Part shown: positions 34,589 to 43,030 of the stretch, in pieces
Layout: every line of letters begins with the position of its first letter
Position numbering within the stretch: position 1 is the stretch's first letter
Assembly: GCF_900637845.1 (NCBI RefSeq)
Contig: NZ_LR134439.1
Coordinates: 1,426,001 to 1,490,000, forward strand
Source of the DNA: Erysipelothrix rhusiopathiae
GTDB taxonomy: Bacteria > Bacillota_I > Bacilli_A > Erysipelotrichales > Erysipelotrichaceae
Direction: 5' to 3'
Length of the DNA stretch: 64,000 nucleotides
Program-made: the position numbers and the translations under genes
Notes under the pieces: generated by a model
Database searches by the model: none
What the model was told of the DNA's origin: nothing
Seen by the model: the letters and a program-made list of their open reading frames with translations, nothing else

Positions 34589-35779
34589 ATGGAAAGAAAA
34601 ATTGGTACTGTTTCAAGAGGTGTTCGTTGTCCGATCATTCGTGAAGGTGATGATTTAGCTCAAATCGTTACAGAAAGCATTTTGGAAGCTGGGAAGAGTG
34701 AAAATTTTGATGTTCGTGATCGCGATATTATCGCATTAACGGAATCCATTGTTGCTCGTGCTCAAGGAAATTATGTTTCTGTTGATGCCATTGCGAAAGA
34801 TGTAAATAAAAAAATGGAAGGTGGAACAGTGGGTGTTATTTTCCCAATTCTTTCACGAAATCGTTTTTCAATTTGTTTACGTGGAATCGCTAAAGGTGTT
34901 GATAAGGTTGTGCTCATGTTAAGTTACCCTTCAGATGAAGTAGGGAATGAACTTGTGAGTTTAGACCAGCTTGATGCATCAGGTATTAACCCATATAGTG
35001 ATGTTCTAAGTCTTGAGCAATATCGTAGTTTATTTGGAGAAAACAAGCATCCATTTACGGGTGTTGATTACGTTTCTTACTATGCAAGTATAATTGAAGA
35101 AGCAGGAACTGAGGTTGAAATTATTTTCTCAAACAATTCTCGTACAATCTTAGATTATACTGATAAAGTTTTAGCGTGTGATATTCATACCAATGCGCGT
35201 ACAAAACGTATTTTACGTGATAATGGCGCAAAAATTGTTTGTGGTCTCGATGATATTCTAAATGAAAGTGTAGACGGTAGTGGATACAATGAACGCTATG
35301 GTTTACTTGGCTCAAATAAATCTACTGAAGATTCTGTAAAACTTTTCCCAAGAGAATGTACAGATTTAGTTGAAGATATTCAAAAACGTATGCTTGAAGC
35401 AACTTCGAAGCATGTTGAAGTGATGGTCTATGGTGATGGGGCTTTTAAAGATCCAATTGGTAAAATTTGGGAACTTGCAGATCCTACCGTTTCACCTGCT
35501 TACACAACAGGTTTAGAAGGTACTCCAAATGAGTTAAAATTGAAGTATCTAGCAGATAATGATTTTAAAGATTTACAAGGTGAGGCTTTGAAGAAAGCAA
35601 TCGAATCTCATATTAAAGAGAAAGATGATAATCTTGTAGGTAATATGGCAGCTCAAGGGACGACACCTCGTCGATTAGTTGACCTTATTGGTTCACTTTG
35701 TGATTTAACAAGTGGATCTGGCGATAAAGGAACACCAATCGTATTTGTTCAAGGTTATTTCGATAACTTTGCAGATTAA
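34589..35779 (+). CDS. Coenzyme F420-0:L-glutamate ligase-like protein
   Basis: The roughly 396-residue protein begins GTVSRGVRCPIIREGDDL and has DRDIIALTESIVARAQG (ligase core), NRFSICLRGIAKG, a middle (VLACDIHTNARTKRILRDNG) and YGDGAFKDPIGKIWELADP. It resembles the CofE/FbiB-type F420 glutamyl ligase domain extended by about 150 residues. No F420 biosynthesis genes are in the window and Firmicutes of this type are not known to make F420, so the true acceptor is probably different. AAAAAGG supports the second ATG (34589). A hairpin GCCTC/GAGGC lies in the leader (34542-34556). Confidence 0.7.
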   Translation: MERKIGTVSRGVRCPIIREGDDLAQIVTESILEAGKSENFDVRDRDIIALTESIVARAQGNYVSVDAIAKDVNKKMEGGTVGVIFPILSRNRFSICLRGIAKGVDKVVLMLSYPSDEVGNELVSLDQLDASGINPYSDVLSLEQYRSLFGENKHPFTGVDYVSYYASIIEEAGTEVEIIFSNNSRTILDYTDKVLACDIHTNARTKRILRDNGAKIVCGLDDILNESVDGSGYNERYGLLGSNKSTEDSVKLFPRECTDLVEDIQKRMLEATSKHVEVMVYGDGAFKDPIGKIWELADPTVSPAYTTGLEGTPNELKLKYLADNDFKDLQGEALKKAIESHIKEKDDNLVGNMAAQGTTPRRLVDLIGSLCDLTSGSGDKGTPIVFVQGYFDNFAD

Positions 35780-35781
35780 TT

Positions 35782-35826
35782 AAAAAAGTGTATCTCCACA
35801 TTAACGTGAAGATACACTTTTTTTAT
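35782..35826. terminator. Bidirectional terminator
   Basis: The stem AAAAAGTGTATCT/AGATACACTTTTT with a 14-nt loop is shared by the F420-ligase-like gene and convergent licD. Confidence 0.85.
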
Positions 35827-35827
35827 T

Positions 35828-36661
35828 TTAGGATTCAAGTGTTTCGATGCGATGTATTTTTCGATCTTCTTCTGCGGGTAGCGTCATATAGTCGCCAAAG
35901 GCACGCGTTAGAACTGCATCCGCATCCGTAGGGATTTTAAACATCTCATCTTCGAATAGTGTTTCAATAGGTTCTTTGATATGTTTACGTTCAATGATTG
36001 ATGTGTTGTATTGATCGTAATTTTCAAAGTATAAGTAACCTAAGTCACCGATACATGATGTCTCAACGTCTCGGTATTGTGTCATTGCTTTATAGCGTTT
36101 TTTCATAAGAATTGGAATAAAGATATTAATCTTATACAGTTTTTCATTAAGAAATTGCATGGTTTTCTTCAAAATGAGTTTTGCGCCTTTATCATTTTCT
36201 GTTTCTTGAACTAATAAGAAAATGCGTAAAAGACGTGTGTATTTATTAACCTGTTCAAACTGCTTGCGACGTAAGGTTTCATCATCAGGCACGCGATCCA
36301 TAGGGAAAATATCGACCCATGCACCTTCATATCCTTTTTGTGTTTTTGATACGGTTTCTTTAATTTTAAGAATATCGGATCGTACTTTTGAAAATTCAAT
36401 GGCAAGGTATTTATCGTTTTGACGTGATTGGTAACGATAAGGTGTATTATTTTTAAGTTCTTGCGCCATTAATGCATCAAAACGATCAAAATCCTCACGT
36501 TCCATTGCGATATCAACGTCATCATCCCAAGGAATAAATCCTTGATGACGAATTGCACCCAGTAACGTACCGGCATATAAGAAATAATTGATGTTTTCAC
36601 GATCACAGAATGCTTTAACCCATACTAATATATTATAATCTTCGCGTTGTAATTCGTTCAT
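35828..36661 (-). CDS. licD: LicD-family phosphotransferase
   Basis: The 277-residue protein has the LicD/fukutin-type nucleotidyltransferase core NYFLYAGTLLGAIRHQGFIP followed by WDDDVDIAMER, where the Asp cluster binds metal. Conserved VDIFPMDRVPDD and the C-terminal DYMTLPAEEDR are also present. LicD proteins move phosphorylcholine (or related groups) from the CDP form onto teichoic acid or capsule sugars. This fits an organism with choline-binding-type repeat proteins. GAGGTCCAACT precedes the chosen ATG; a TTG six codons upstream overlaps the ribosome site. Confidence 0.88.
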   Translation of the reverse strand: MNELQREDYNILVWVKAFCDRENINYFLYAGTLLGAIRHQGFIPWDDDVDIAMEREDFDRFDALMAQELKNNTPYRYQSRQNDKYLAIEFSKVRSDILKIKETVSKTQKGYEGAWVDIFPMDRVPDDETLRRKQFEQVNKYTRLLRIFLLVQETENDKGAKLILKKTMQFLNEKLYKINIFIPILMKKRYKAMTQYRDVETSCIGDLGYLYFENYDQYNTSIIERKHIKEPIETLFEDEMFKIPTDADAVLTRAFGDYMTLPAEEDRKIHRIETLES

Positions 36662-36694
36662 AGTTGGACCTCTTTTCAATTACATAACATACTA

Positions 36695-36723
36695 ATAATA
36701 GCGATAACGATATATTATTTCAA
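36695..36723 (-). promoter_or_regulatory. licD promoter
   Basis: On the minus strand, TTGAAA (36718-36723), a 17-bp spacer and TATTAT (36695-36700) lie about 33 bp upstream of the licD start. Confidence 0.65.
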
Positions 36724-36780
36724 GTTTTATAGACAAATTTAAATTCATGATATAATAATAAAAAGAAAAAGAGGAAAAAG

Positions 36781-37692
36781 ATGGAAATTACAGATCGATT
36801 ATTAACTCAAGATGGACAATCTATAGCGGTTTATACGCGTGGAAATAAGCAAAATCCAGCCGTTGTCTTTCTACATGGTGGACCGGGTGGTTGTATCTCG
36901 GAGAAGTCTTTTAGTTTTTTTGATTTAAATAAATGGTTTGTGATCGCCTTTGATCAACGTGGTTGTGGTCAATCAAAGCCTTTCGCAACATTAGTAAATA
37001 ATACACCGTTTTCAGGTGTAGCGGATTTGGAGATGATTCGACGTCAATATGAGATTGAATCTTGGACTGTTTTTGGTGGGAGTTATGGATCGACACTTGC
37101 CCTGTTGTATGCGATTAAACATCCCAACCGTGTATCGCAATTAGTATTACGCGGTATTTTTCTTGGAAGACAATCGGATGTTGATTGGCTTTATCAAGAA
37201 GGGGCGTCCTACTTCTATTCTGAAGAACATGAAGCGTTTAAAGCTGTTATTGCCCCTAATGATCGTCATGATTTAATTAGGGCATATTATAATGTTTTTA
37301 CGGGAACAGATGATGTTCAAAAGCAACTGTGTGCAAAAGCGTGGTCAACATGGGAAAGTTCGCTGGTCCATTTAGTTCCTAAGTCGCAAGATTTAGAAGT
37401 TACTGATGCAGACATAAGTCTAGCAACGCTTGAATGTCATTTTTTCGCAAACCGAATGTTTTGGGATGATGATAATTATCTTCTAAATCATATCAATCAG
37501 ATTCAAACAATTCCTACGGAAATTGTTCACGGTCGTTATGATGTTGATTGTAGACCAAGTGGGGCATACGAATTATCACAAAAGTTAGATTCTGTGCACT
37601 TGCATCTTGTTGAGGCGAGTGGTCATAGTCCTTATGATGATGCAATGTTTGAACAATTAGTTGGTATAATGAAAGATCTCGAGAGTAAATAG
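36781..37692 (+). CDS. pip: Proline iminopeptidase (alpha/beta hydrolase)
   Basis: The 303-residue cytosolic peptidase removes N-terminal proline. The oxyanion motif HGGPGG, DQRGCGQSKP, nucleophile S101 in FGGSYGSTLAL, a late acid in GRYDVDCRP and catalytic His in ASGHSPYDD all fit the S33 family. The cap domain is present (AWSTWESSLVHL). GAGGAAAAAG precedes the start. The HAD gene follows 15 bp later, so the two are probably one transcript. Confidence 0.9.
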   Translation: MEITDRLLTQDGQSIAVYTRGNKQNPAVVFLHGGPGGCISEKSFSFFDLNKWFVIAFDQRGCGQSKPFATLVNNTPFSGVADLEMIRRQYEIESWTVFGGSYGSTLALLYAIKHPNRVSQLVLRGIFLGRQSDVDWLYQEGASYFYSEEHEAFKAVIAPNDRHDLIRAYYNVFTGTDDVQKQLCAKAWSTWESSLVHLVPKSQDLEVTDADISLATLECHFFANRMFWDDDNYLLNHINQIQTIPTEIVHGRYDVDCRPSGAYELSQKLDSVHLHLVEASGHSPYDDAMFEQLVGIMKDLESK

Positions 37693-37707
37693 ATAAAGGA
37701 GCTTTTT

Positions 37708-38571
37708 ATGATTAAGTTAATTGCAAGTGATATTGATGGTACTTTATTGAATTCTGAACATGTCATTACAGATCGTACGCGAGAGGTGATTCATGCAGCA
37801 CGCAATCAAGGGTATGAGTTTATGCTTGCGACGGGCCGAAATTATGAGAGTGCTGCGTCTATAGCGGAAGCATTGGACCTTGATCCACATCAAATTCCAA
37901 TCGTTTCGCTCAATGGTATGCGCGTAGAGCACCCAATTCGAAATTATCGAGCAATCCAAGCTCCAATGAGTTATGAGGCGTGTGAACGCATGGAAATACT
38001 TGGTGCCAAGTATTTTATGGGCATCCTTTATTGCTTTGAAGATATTATATATTTTCAAATGGATGCACGATCTGAAGAAGATTTTGTATTTGGCGAAGAT
38101 GAAGATCGTTTAAGATTTTTTAGTGATGGTGCTCGAGTATCTAAGGTAGATCATTTAAGTGATCTTCGTCATCGATTTGAAGCTGGGGATTCGATTCTTA
38201 AAATTGTATACATACAAAATGCAGATTATACAGAGTTGGTGAAAGAACGGATTGCTTTAGATATAGATGCGGATTATGATTTATTAATGGTAGCGCCTGG
38301 TTGGGCTGAAATTATGCCTAAACGTATTAATAAAGGTGATGCAGTTATGGCGTATGCTGCTTACCGTGGTATTAAACCCGATGAAGTGCTTTGTTTTGGT
38401 GATAGTGATAATGATTTGACGATGATAAAACAGGCTGGAATTGGTGTTGCAATGGAAAATGCGAGACATTCTTTAAAAATCGTTGCGGATACGGTGACGT
38501 GTACAAATAATGAAAACGGCGTTGCGGAATATATCGCGGAGCATTTACTGAATTCTTTTGTGAAGGTCTAA
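37708..38571 (+). CDS. HAD-superfamily phosphatase (Cof/YidA type)
   Basis: The 287-residue protein has HAD motif I IASDIDGTLLNSEH (nucleophile Asp), motif II MLATGRN, a C2B cap, motif III Lys in PKRINKGDAV and motif IV CFGDSDNDLTMI. Members hydrolyse small sugar phosphates or other phosphometabolites, and the specific substrate cannot be assigned. AAAGGAGC precedes the start. Confidence 0.9.
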   Translation: MIKLIASDIDGTLLNSEHVITDRTREVIHAARNQGYEFMLATGRNYESAASIAEALDLDPHQIPIVSLNGMRVEHPIRNYRAIQAPMSYEACERMEILGAKYFMGILYCFEDIIYFQMDARSEEDFVFGEDEDRLRFFSDGARVSKVDHLSDLRHRFEAGDSILKIVYIQNADYTELVKERIALDIDADYDLLMVAPGWAEIMPKRINKGDAVMAYAAYRGIKPDEVLCFGDSDNDLTMIKQAGIGVAMENARHSLKIVADTVTCTNNENGVAEYIAEHLLNSFVKV

Positions 38572-38600
38572 TGATATTTAATGATAAGAGCGTAGTGTCA

Positions 38601-38609
38601 TGTTATAAT
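38601..38609 (+). promoter_or_regulatory. Extended -10 promoter element
   Basis: TGT-TATAAT lies 23 bp before the start of the 82-residue gene. No good -35 is needed for such elements. Confidence 0.5.
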
Positions 38610-38632
38610 ATTACTAACAAGGAGGTAATATT

Positions 38633-38881
38633 ATGAACAAATTATTTAAAGTAGCAATTGGTGCTGCAGCTGTTTTAGGAATTGGTGTTGTAGTTAAGAA
38701 AATCATTGAAAAAGATATTATTCAAGATAAAGTAAAAGAACGTGAAGCCATGAATTACCTTAAAGATAAATATGGTGAAGAAGCTTTAGATGGTAAGAAA
38801 ATCATGATTGTTAATGATGATCACGCTGTTACACAGGCTGATATTGCGAAAGATGTACTAGAATACGAAATAAACAAATAA
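38633..38881 (+). CDS. Small membrane-anchored protein of unknown function
   Basis: The 82-residue protein has a Gly/Ala/Val-rich N-terminal helix (VAIGAAAVLGIGVVVKK) and a charged soluble tail (KYGEEALDGKKIMIVNDDHA). I do not recognise a family. CAAGGAGGTAATATT upstream and a terminator downstream support a real gene. Confidence 0.7.
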   Translation: MNKLFKVAIGAAAVLGIGVVVKKIIEKDIIQDKVKEREAMNYLKDKYGEEALDGKKIMIVNDDHAVTQADIAKDVLEYEINK

Positions 38882-38903
38882 GAAGTCTTAGGACTTCTTT
38901 TTG
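38880..38903 (+). terminator. Terminator after small membrane protein
   Basis: AGAAGTC-ttag-GACTTCT is followed by T residues and starts at the stop codon. Confidence 0.7.
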
Positions 38904-38920
38904 ATGTTAAAGGAGAAAGC

Positions 38921-39403
38921 ATGTCAGAAGGTATTAAGCTATTATGTGAGGAAGATATAAGTGTTGATGTTATATCAAAAGATCCATTTAATAAAGCGTA
39001 TGCGGGAATGAATGTTCTTATTGCGAACCAGTTTGAATTTGTATTTCGAGAAGGACGCAGCACGCCCAAAAAACTGGGTCATTTTGTTACCTTGTGGCAG
39101 AAAGATTCTCAAGGACTCAAAAACATACCGTATCATCAATCAGATATGAAGGATGGACTGATTATTTATATTTCGGATGAACGTGATCCGGGTTTTTTTG
39201 TGGTCCATATTAGGGATATGGATCAATTTAAAATCTTACAAAGCGAACATGTTCCTGGAAAGATGGGCTTTAGGGTATATCATCCAAGCATCCTATTAAC
39301 CTCATCACAAGCTCAAAAAACGCAAACCAAAATGAAGCCTTATTTTATTTCGATTTCAGACCCTAATTTTAAAAAACGTATTTTATCGTATTGTGGTGCT
39401 TGA
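38921..39403 (+). CDS. MepB-family protein
   Basis: The 160-residue cytosolic protein matches the MepB family: an early FEFVFREGRSTPKKLGHFVT and LWQKDS, the central D-GLIIYISDERDPGFFV, and RVYHPSILLTSSQAQKTQTK near the end with a final YFIS. The S. aureus homologue sits in an operon with the MepA multidrug pump and regulator MepR, neither of which is present here. The biochemical role is unknown. AAAGGAGAAAGC precedes the start. Confidence 0.8.
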   Translation: MSEGIKLLCEEDISVDVISKDPFNKAYAGMNVLIANQFEFVFREGRSTPKKLGHFVTLWQKDSQGLKNIPYHQSDMKDGLIIYISDERDPGFFVVHIRDMDQFKILQSEHVPGKMGFRVYHPSILLTSSQAQKTQTKMKPYFISISDPNFKKRILSYCGA

Positions 39404-39545
39404 AATCTTAGAACAACTTTGATACACTACATACGAATCCTTTAAGTAAGCACGAGATGTTTATAAGGAGTAAAAATATATTTTTTTAGTATATATTTAT
39501 ATTCTTTTCGGACTTATTTGATTCAAAATAAGTTTTTTTTTTGGA
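39400..39545 (+). promoter_or_regulatory. Promoter and terminator-bearing leader upstream of symporter gene
   Basis: TTGAAA (39400-39405), a 17-bp spacer and TACACT (39423-39428) are followed by about 110 nt. The stretch ends in the hairpin ACTTATTT/AAATAAGT (39512-39533) with a ten-T tail, 37 bp before the symporter gene. A 10-codon frame MFIRSKNIFF (39457-39489) and a stray AAGGAG (39465-39470) lie inside. It could be an attenuator leader, or a late terminator of the previous transcript. Confidence 0.5.
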
Positions 39546-39581
39546 AAACTTATTATTTGGAACCAAATACAGGAGGGAAAT

Positions 39582-40961
39582 ATGAAGAAAAATAACTTCA
39601 CACGTAGAATTATTTGGACCTTGGTTTTAGGTTTAGGAGTGGGTCTTGGTTTTATATTTTTAAGAGAGACCTTGATTGGAAATGGTAATGCATCGCTTTG
39701 GAAGCAGATCAACGATTTGTTATTTGCGGATATCTTACATGAGTCAAATCCGACGGCCATAGGGATTTTCTTTATTATTGGACAAATCTTCATGCGTTTG
39801 TTGCAACTTGTTTTAGTACCGCTAATCTTTACATCGATTGTAAGATCGATTCAACAAATCCAAGAAACACGCGTACTCAATAAACTTGCGAAGAAAGGGT
39901 TTGCGAACTTTATGCAACTCTTAGCGATCGCAATTATACTTGCAAGTATTACTGGTTTTACCGCATACAAATTGGGTGTATTTCAAATATCCAATTTAAG
40001 TGCGATTGAGATTACAGAAGGGGTTGTAAATCAAACAAACCCACTGTCAATGATTTTGAATGCTTTCAATAATAATGCACTCGGAACACTAAGCAGTAAT
40101 TCAAATATTATTGCCGTCGTCGTTCTTGCGTTGATTGTTGGTGTGATGTCACATCAACTTGGCGAGAAGATGGAAGTCTTACCAAAACTTGTCGATGAAA
40201 TCTATCTTCTGTCGATGAAATTATTGGATCTTGTGATTATGAAATTCGGTCCAATCGCAATCTTCTGTTTACTTGTTAGAACGCTTGCATCATACGGGAT
40301 TGATTACTTACAGCCGGCACTTATCTATATGATACTGACGTCATTAACACTTCTTGTTCTTGGATTTGCAGTGTTTCCGATATTCATTGCATTTAAAACA
40401 GGATTATCGCCACTTCCATTTATTAAGAAGATGTATAAAGTTGCTGTATTTGGTTTTTCAACCTCATCTTCAGCTGCAACCCTTCCATTAACTCAAGAAA
40501 CGGTGATGAACGAACTCGGTGTAGATGAATCCGTTGCATCGTTTATCGTACCACTGGCATCAACCATAAACATGACGGGGACTGCAGTCATGCAAATTAT
40601 TGCGACATTGTTTGTCGCATCCGTAGCGGGTTATCATGTTGGTATTATTGAGCTAATATCGATAATTCTCTTGACCATTATTGGATCAATCAGTACTCCT
40701 GCGGCACCAGGATCAGGAGCAATCTTACTCTTCACAATTCTTACCGGAATGGGCTATACAAATCAGTATGCTTTAGCTGCATACAGTTTCATCCTCGCAA
40801 TTAACCGTCCTGTAGAAATGTTGGTGACGGCCATAAATGTGGTGGATGATGGAGTCAGTGCAGTCTGTGTTGCACATGATTTAGAACAATTAGATCTTAA
40901 AACCTATCATGAATTCCCTCAAGCACTTCAAGCTGAGGAACAAGTTCTTGTGAAATCATAA
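39582..40961 (+). CDS. Dicarboxylate/amino acid:cation symporter (DAACS family)
   Basis: The 459-residue carrier has about eight membrane helices and two re-entrant hairpins. The first hairpin carries FGFSTSSSAATLPLT, the Na+/substrate motif is NMTGTAVMQIIATLFVA (NMDGT-like), and the second hairpin is STPAAPGSGAILLF. Members import glutamate, aspartate, serine or cystine. The substrate cannot be fixed, but the Asp-to-Thr change in NMTGT is seen in some neutral amino acid or cystine-type members. AGGAGGGAAAT precedes the ATG. Confidence 0.87.
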   Translation: MKKNNFTRRIIWTLVLGLGVGLGFIFLRETLIGNGNASLWKQINDLLFADILHESNPTAIGIFFIIGQIFMRLLQLVLVPLIFTSIVRSIQQIQETRVLNKLAKKGFANFMQLLAIAIILASITGFTAYKLGVFQISNLSAIEITEGVVNQTNPLSMILNAFNNNALGTLSSNSNIIAVVVLALIVGVMSHQLGEKMEVLPKLVDEIYLLSMKLLDLVIMKFGPIAIFCLLVRTLASYGIDYLQPALIYMILTSLTLLVLGFAVFPIFIAFKTGLSPLPFIKKMYKVAVFGFSTSSSAATLPLTQETVMNELGVDESVASFIVPLASTINMTGTAVMQIIATLFVASVAGYHVGIIELISIILLTIIGSISTPAAPGSGAILLFTILTGMGYTNQYALAAYSFILAINRPVEMLVTAINVVDDGVSAVCVAHDLEQLDLKTYHEFPQALQAEEQVLVKS

Positions 40962-40968
40962 AAACTTT

Positions 40969-41001
40969 AAAACGATATACAAAATGTATACCGTTTTTTA
41001 T
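40969..41001 (+). terminator. Terminator after symporter gene
   Basis: The stem AAAACGATATAC/GTATACCGTTTT has one A-C mismatch, a 5-nt loop and a T tail. Confidence 0.7.
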
Positions 41002-41083
41002 TCGAACATGTTTGAGAGAATGACAGAAATATATTACATGATTGCTCAGTTAACAATCGTATCTTTTCAAAAATTCTCATTGT

Positions 41084-41089
41084 GATACT
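41084..41089 (+). promoter_or_regulatory. Extended -10 promoter of dipeptidase gene
   Basis: TGT-GATACT lies about 85 bp before the start codon. The leader contains an extra GGGAGG (41109-41114) that is not followed by a useful frame. Confidence 0.4.
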
Positions 41090-41173
41090 ATGAATTTAGA
41101 CATAGAAAGGGAGGTATATAAATATAAACTACGAAATGTTTTAGTGTGCATTTTTTTATGTATGGAGGAAACT

Positions 41174-42970
41174 ATGAGTAAAATAAAAAAAATTGCATTA
41201 ACAGGTCTTATGACGATTGTTGGAATGAGCTTAACCATCACAAGTACATTCGCGTGTACCGGTATTATTGTTGGGAAAAATTTAACCGAAGATGGCTCTG
41301 TGATTATTGGACGTACTGAAGACCTTGAATTAAATCATAATAAGACATTTGTTGTGAAGAATGTGGAAGGACGGATGCTTGATAATACAGTTCCGTTTGT
41401 AGATCCATCCAATGGCTTTACCTATACAGCAAGTGAACATAATTATAAATATACGGCTATACCGGATGTCACCCTGAATGATGGGATGTATGACGCAGCT
41501 GGAATTAATGAAAAGGGTGTTGTAATGACGGCTACGGTATCTGCGAAGTATGATCCTGCTTATAAAACGGTTGATCCATATGTATCGGATGGATTAACAG
41601 AGGCTGCCATCACAACGTTAATTTTACCGCGCATTCAATCAGCTCGTGAGGGGATTGAGTTAATAGCGCAGGTCATTGAAGAAAAAGGATCTGGTGAAGG
41701 GAATATTGTTGTTTTAGCGGACAAAAATGAAGTGTGGTATATGGAAATTCTATCGGGGCATCAATATGCAGCGATTAAGTTCCCTGATGATAAATTCGGT
41801 GTCTTCCCCAATGCTTTTTATTTAGGAACCCTAGATGGTTTTGAAGCGGAAGATGTTATTCAATCAAAAGACCTCAAAGCAACCGCTATCGCAGCAGGTC
41901 GTTATGTTGAACAGGACGGGAAGTTCCACATTGCAAACTCATACAATCCAATTAAAATGACGGATGGAAATCGATCACGCGTCTGGTCAGGAATTAAAGC
42001 CATTAATCCAAACAGTACGGTTAATTACAATGATGCTACGTTTGAATTACTTCAATCGATGGATGGTAAAGTTGGATTGAAAGATGTCATGAAATTCCAA
42101 CGTAACCGTTTAGAAGGTACTGGATTTGTCCCTTCAGATGAGATTAAATTGGATAATAAAGGGAATATTTTAAGTCAAGAAGAAAAAGATCGCAGTAAGT
42201 ATCCGATTGGTAATATCAATACCATGGAGGCACATATCTTCCAAATTAAAGATTCGCTGCCTGCAGATGCAGGTGCTGTAATGTGGCTTGCTGTTGGATC
42301 ACCACTTGTTTCACCGTACATTCCGTATATGGGAAACATCACTGACACACATAAATCCTATCAAGTTACCAGTACATCATTTGATGAGAACTCATGGTAT
42401 TGGAATGCAAATTCAATTGCCCATCAAGTATTTAAGGATGATGTAACGCGGAATGAAATTCAAAGACAATGGATTGAGTTTGAGGATTCATTAATTCAAG
42501 ACCAGCTCAATATTGAAAAACGTTTAATGATGCGTTCAGGAGACTTTGATTATCAAGCACATACACTGCAAGTAGCAGATGATGCCTTTAATAAACTGAA
42601 AGCATTAGATCAAAAACTTAAAGGAATTGAACCGAAGACAGAAGAACCAAAGACAGAAGAACCGAAGACAGAAGAACCGAAGACAGAAGAACCGAAGACA
42701 GAAGAACCGAAGACAGAGGAACCGAAGACAGAGGAACCGAAGACAGAGGAACCGAAGACAGAAGAACCGAAGACAGAGGAACCGAAAACGGAAGAACCGA
42801 AGACAGAGGTACCAACGAAGAATGAAACGCCTAAAAAAGGCGTGACTCAAGCTTCGAACACCCTGCCACAAACGGGAGTTTCCACATCCCAAACTCTGCT
42901 TTACGGTGCTTTGGGTATAGCATTCGTAGGTATGGTTGTTGTCTATAAATCATATCGCAAAGAACACTAA
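41174..42970 (+). CDS. LPQTG-anchored C69-family dipeptidase
   Basis: The 598-residue secreted Ntn-hydrolase has a signal peptide ending TSTFA directly before C28 (CTGIIVGKNLTEDGSVIIGR). Signal peptidase cleavage would therefore expose the nucleophilic cysteine at the N-terminus. The PepD core runs to about residue 475 (YDAAGINEKGVVMTATVS, DAGAVMWLAVGSP). It is followed by 12 PKTE(E/V) units and the sortase signal LPQTG, a hydrophobic helix and YRKEH. It should cleave dipeptides at the cell surface. GGAGGAAACT supports this start over an in-frame ATG 28 codons upstream. Confidence 0.9.
   Translation: MSKIKKIALTGLMTIVGMSLTITSTFACTGIIVGKNLTEDGSVIIGRTEDLELNHNKTFVVKNVEGRMLDNTVPFVDPSNGFTYTASEHNYKYTAIPDVTLNDGMYDAAGINEKGVVMTATVSAKYDPAYKTVDPYVSDGLTEAAITTLILPRIQSAREGIELIAQVIEEKGSGEGNIVVLADKNEVWYMEILSGHQYAAIKFPDDKFGVFPNAFYLGTLDGFEAEDVIQSKDLKATAIAAGRYVEQDGKFHIANSYNPIKMTDGNRSRVWSGIKAINPNSTVNYNDATFELLQSMDGKVGLKDVMKFQRNRLEGTGFVPSDEIKLDNKGNILSQEEKDRSKYPIGNINTMEAHIFQIKDSLPADAGAVMWLAVGSPLVSPYIPYMGNITDTHKSYQVTSTSFDENSWYWNANSIAHQVFKDDVTRNEIQRQWIEFEDSLIQDQLNIEKRLMMRSGDFDYQAHTLQVADDAFNKLKALDQKLKGIEPKTEEPKTEEPKTEEPKTEEPKTEEPKTEEPKTEEPKTEEPKTEEPKTEEPKTEEPKTEVPTKNETPKKGVTQASNTLPQTGVSTSQTLLYGALGIAFVGMVVVYKSYRKEH
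42632..42811 (+). repeat. 15-bp tandem repeat (12 units) encoding PKTEE
   Basis: Twelve units close to CCGAAGACAGAAGAA differ by single A/G changes. They encode the wall-spanning stalk. Copy number could change by slippage without breaking the frame. Confidence 0.95.
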
Positions 42971-42993
42971 AGAGGCATTACGCCTCTTTTTTT
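42969..42993 (+). terminator. Terminator after dipeptidase gene
   Basis: AAAGAGGC-attac-GCCTCTTT with a long T run. Confidence 0.85.
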
Positions 42994-43000
42994 CTTTTTA

Positions 43001-43009
43001 TGATATAAT
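43001..43009 (+). promoter_or_regulatory. Extended -10 promoter of AIM24 gene
   Basis: TGA-TATAAT lies 22 bp before the ATG, with AAAAAGGAG in between. Confidence 0.55.
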
Positions 43010-43030
43010 TCAAGAAAAAGGAGAACATTT

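Noticed and set aside
42632..42811. Repeat array considered as CRISPR
   Set aside because: Units are 15 bp, contiguous and coding, with no spacers.
42605..42892. Long open frames on the minus strand and in the +3 frame over the 15-bp repeat
   Set aside because: They exist only because the repeat unit has no stop codon in any frame. The plus-strand PKTEE frame joins a recognised enzyme and an LPQTG motif.
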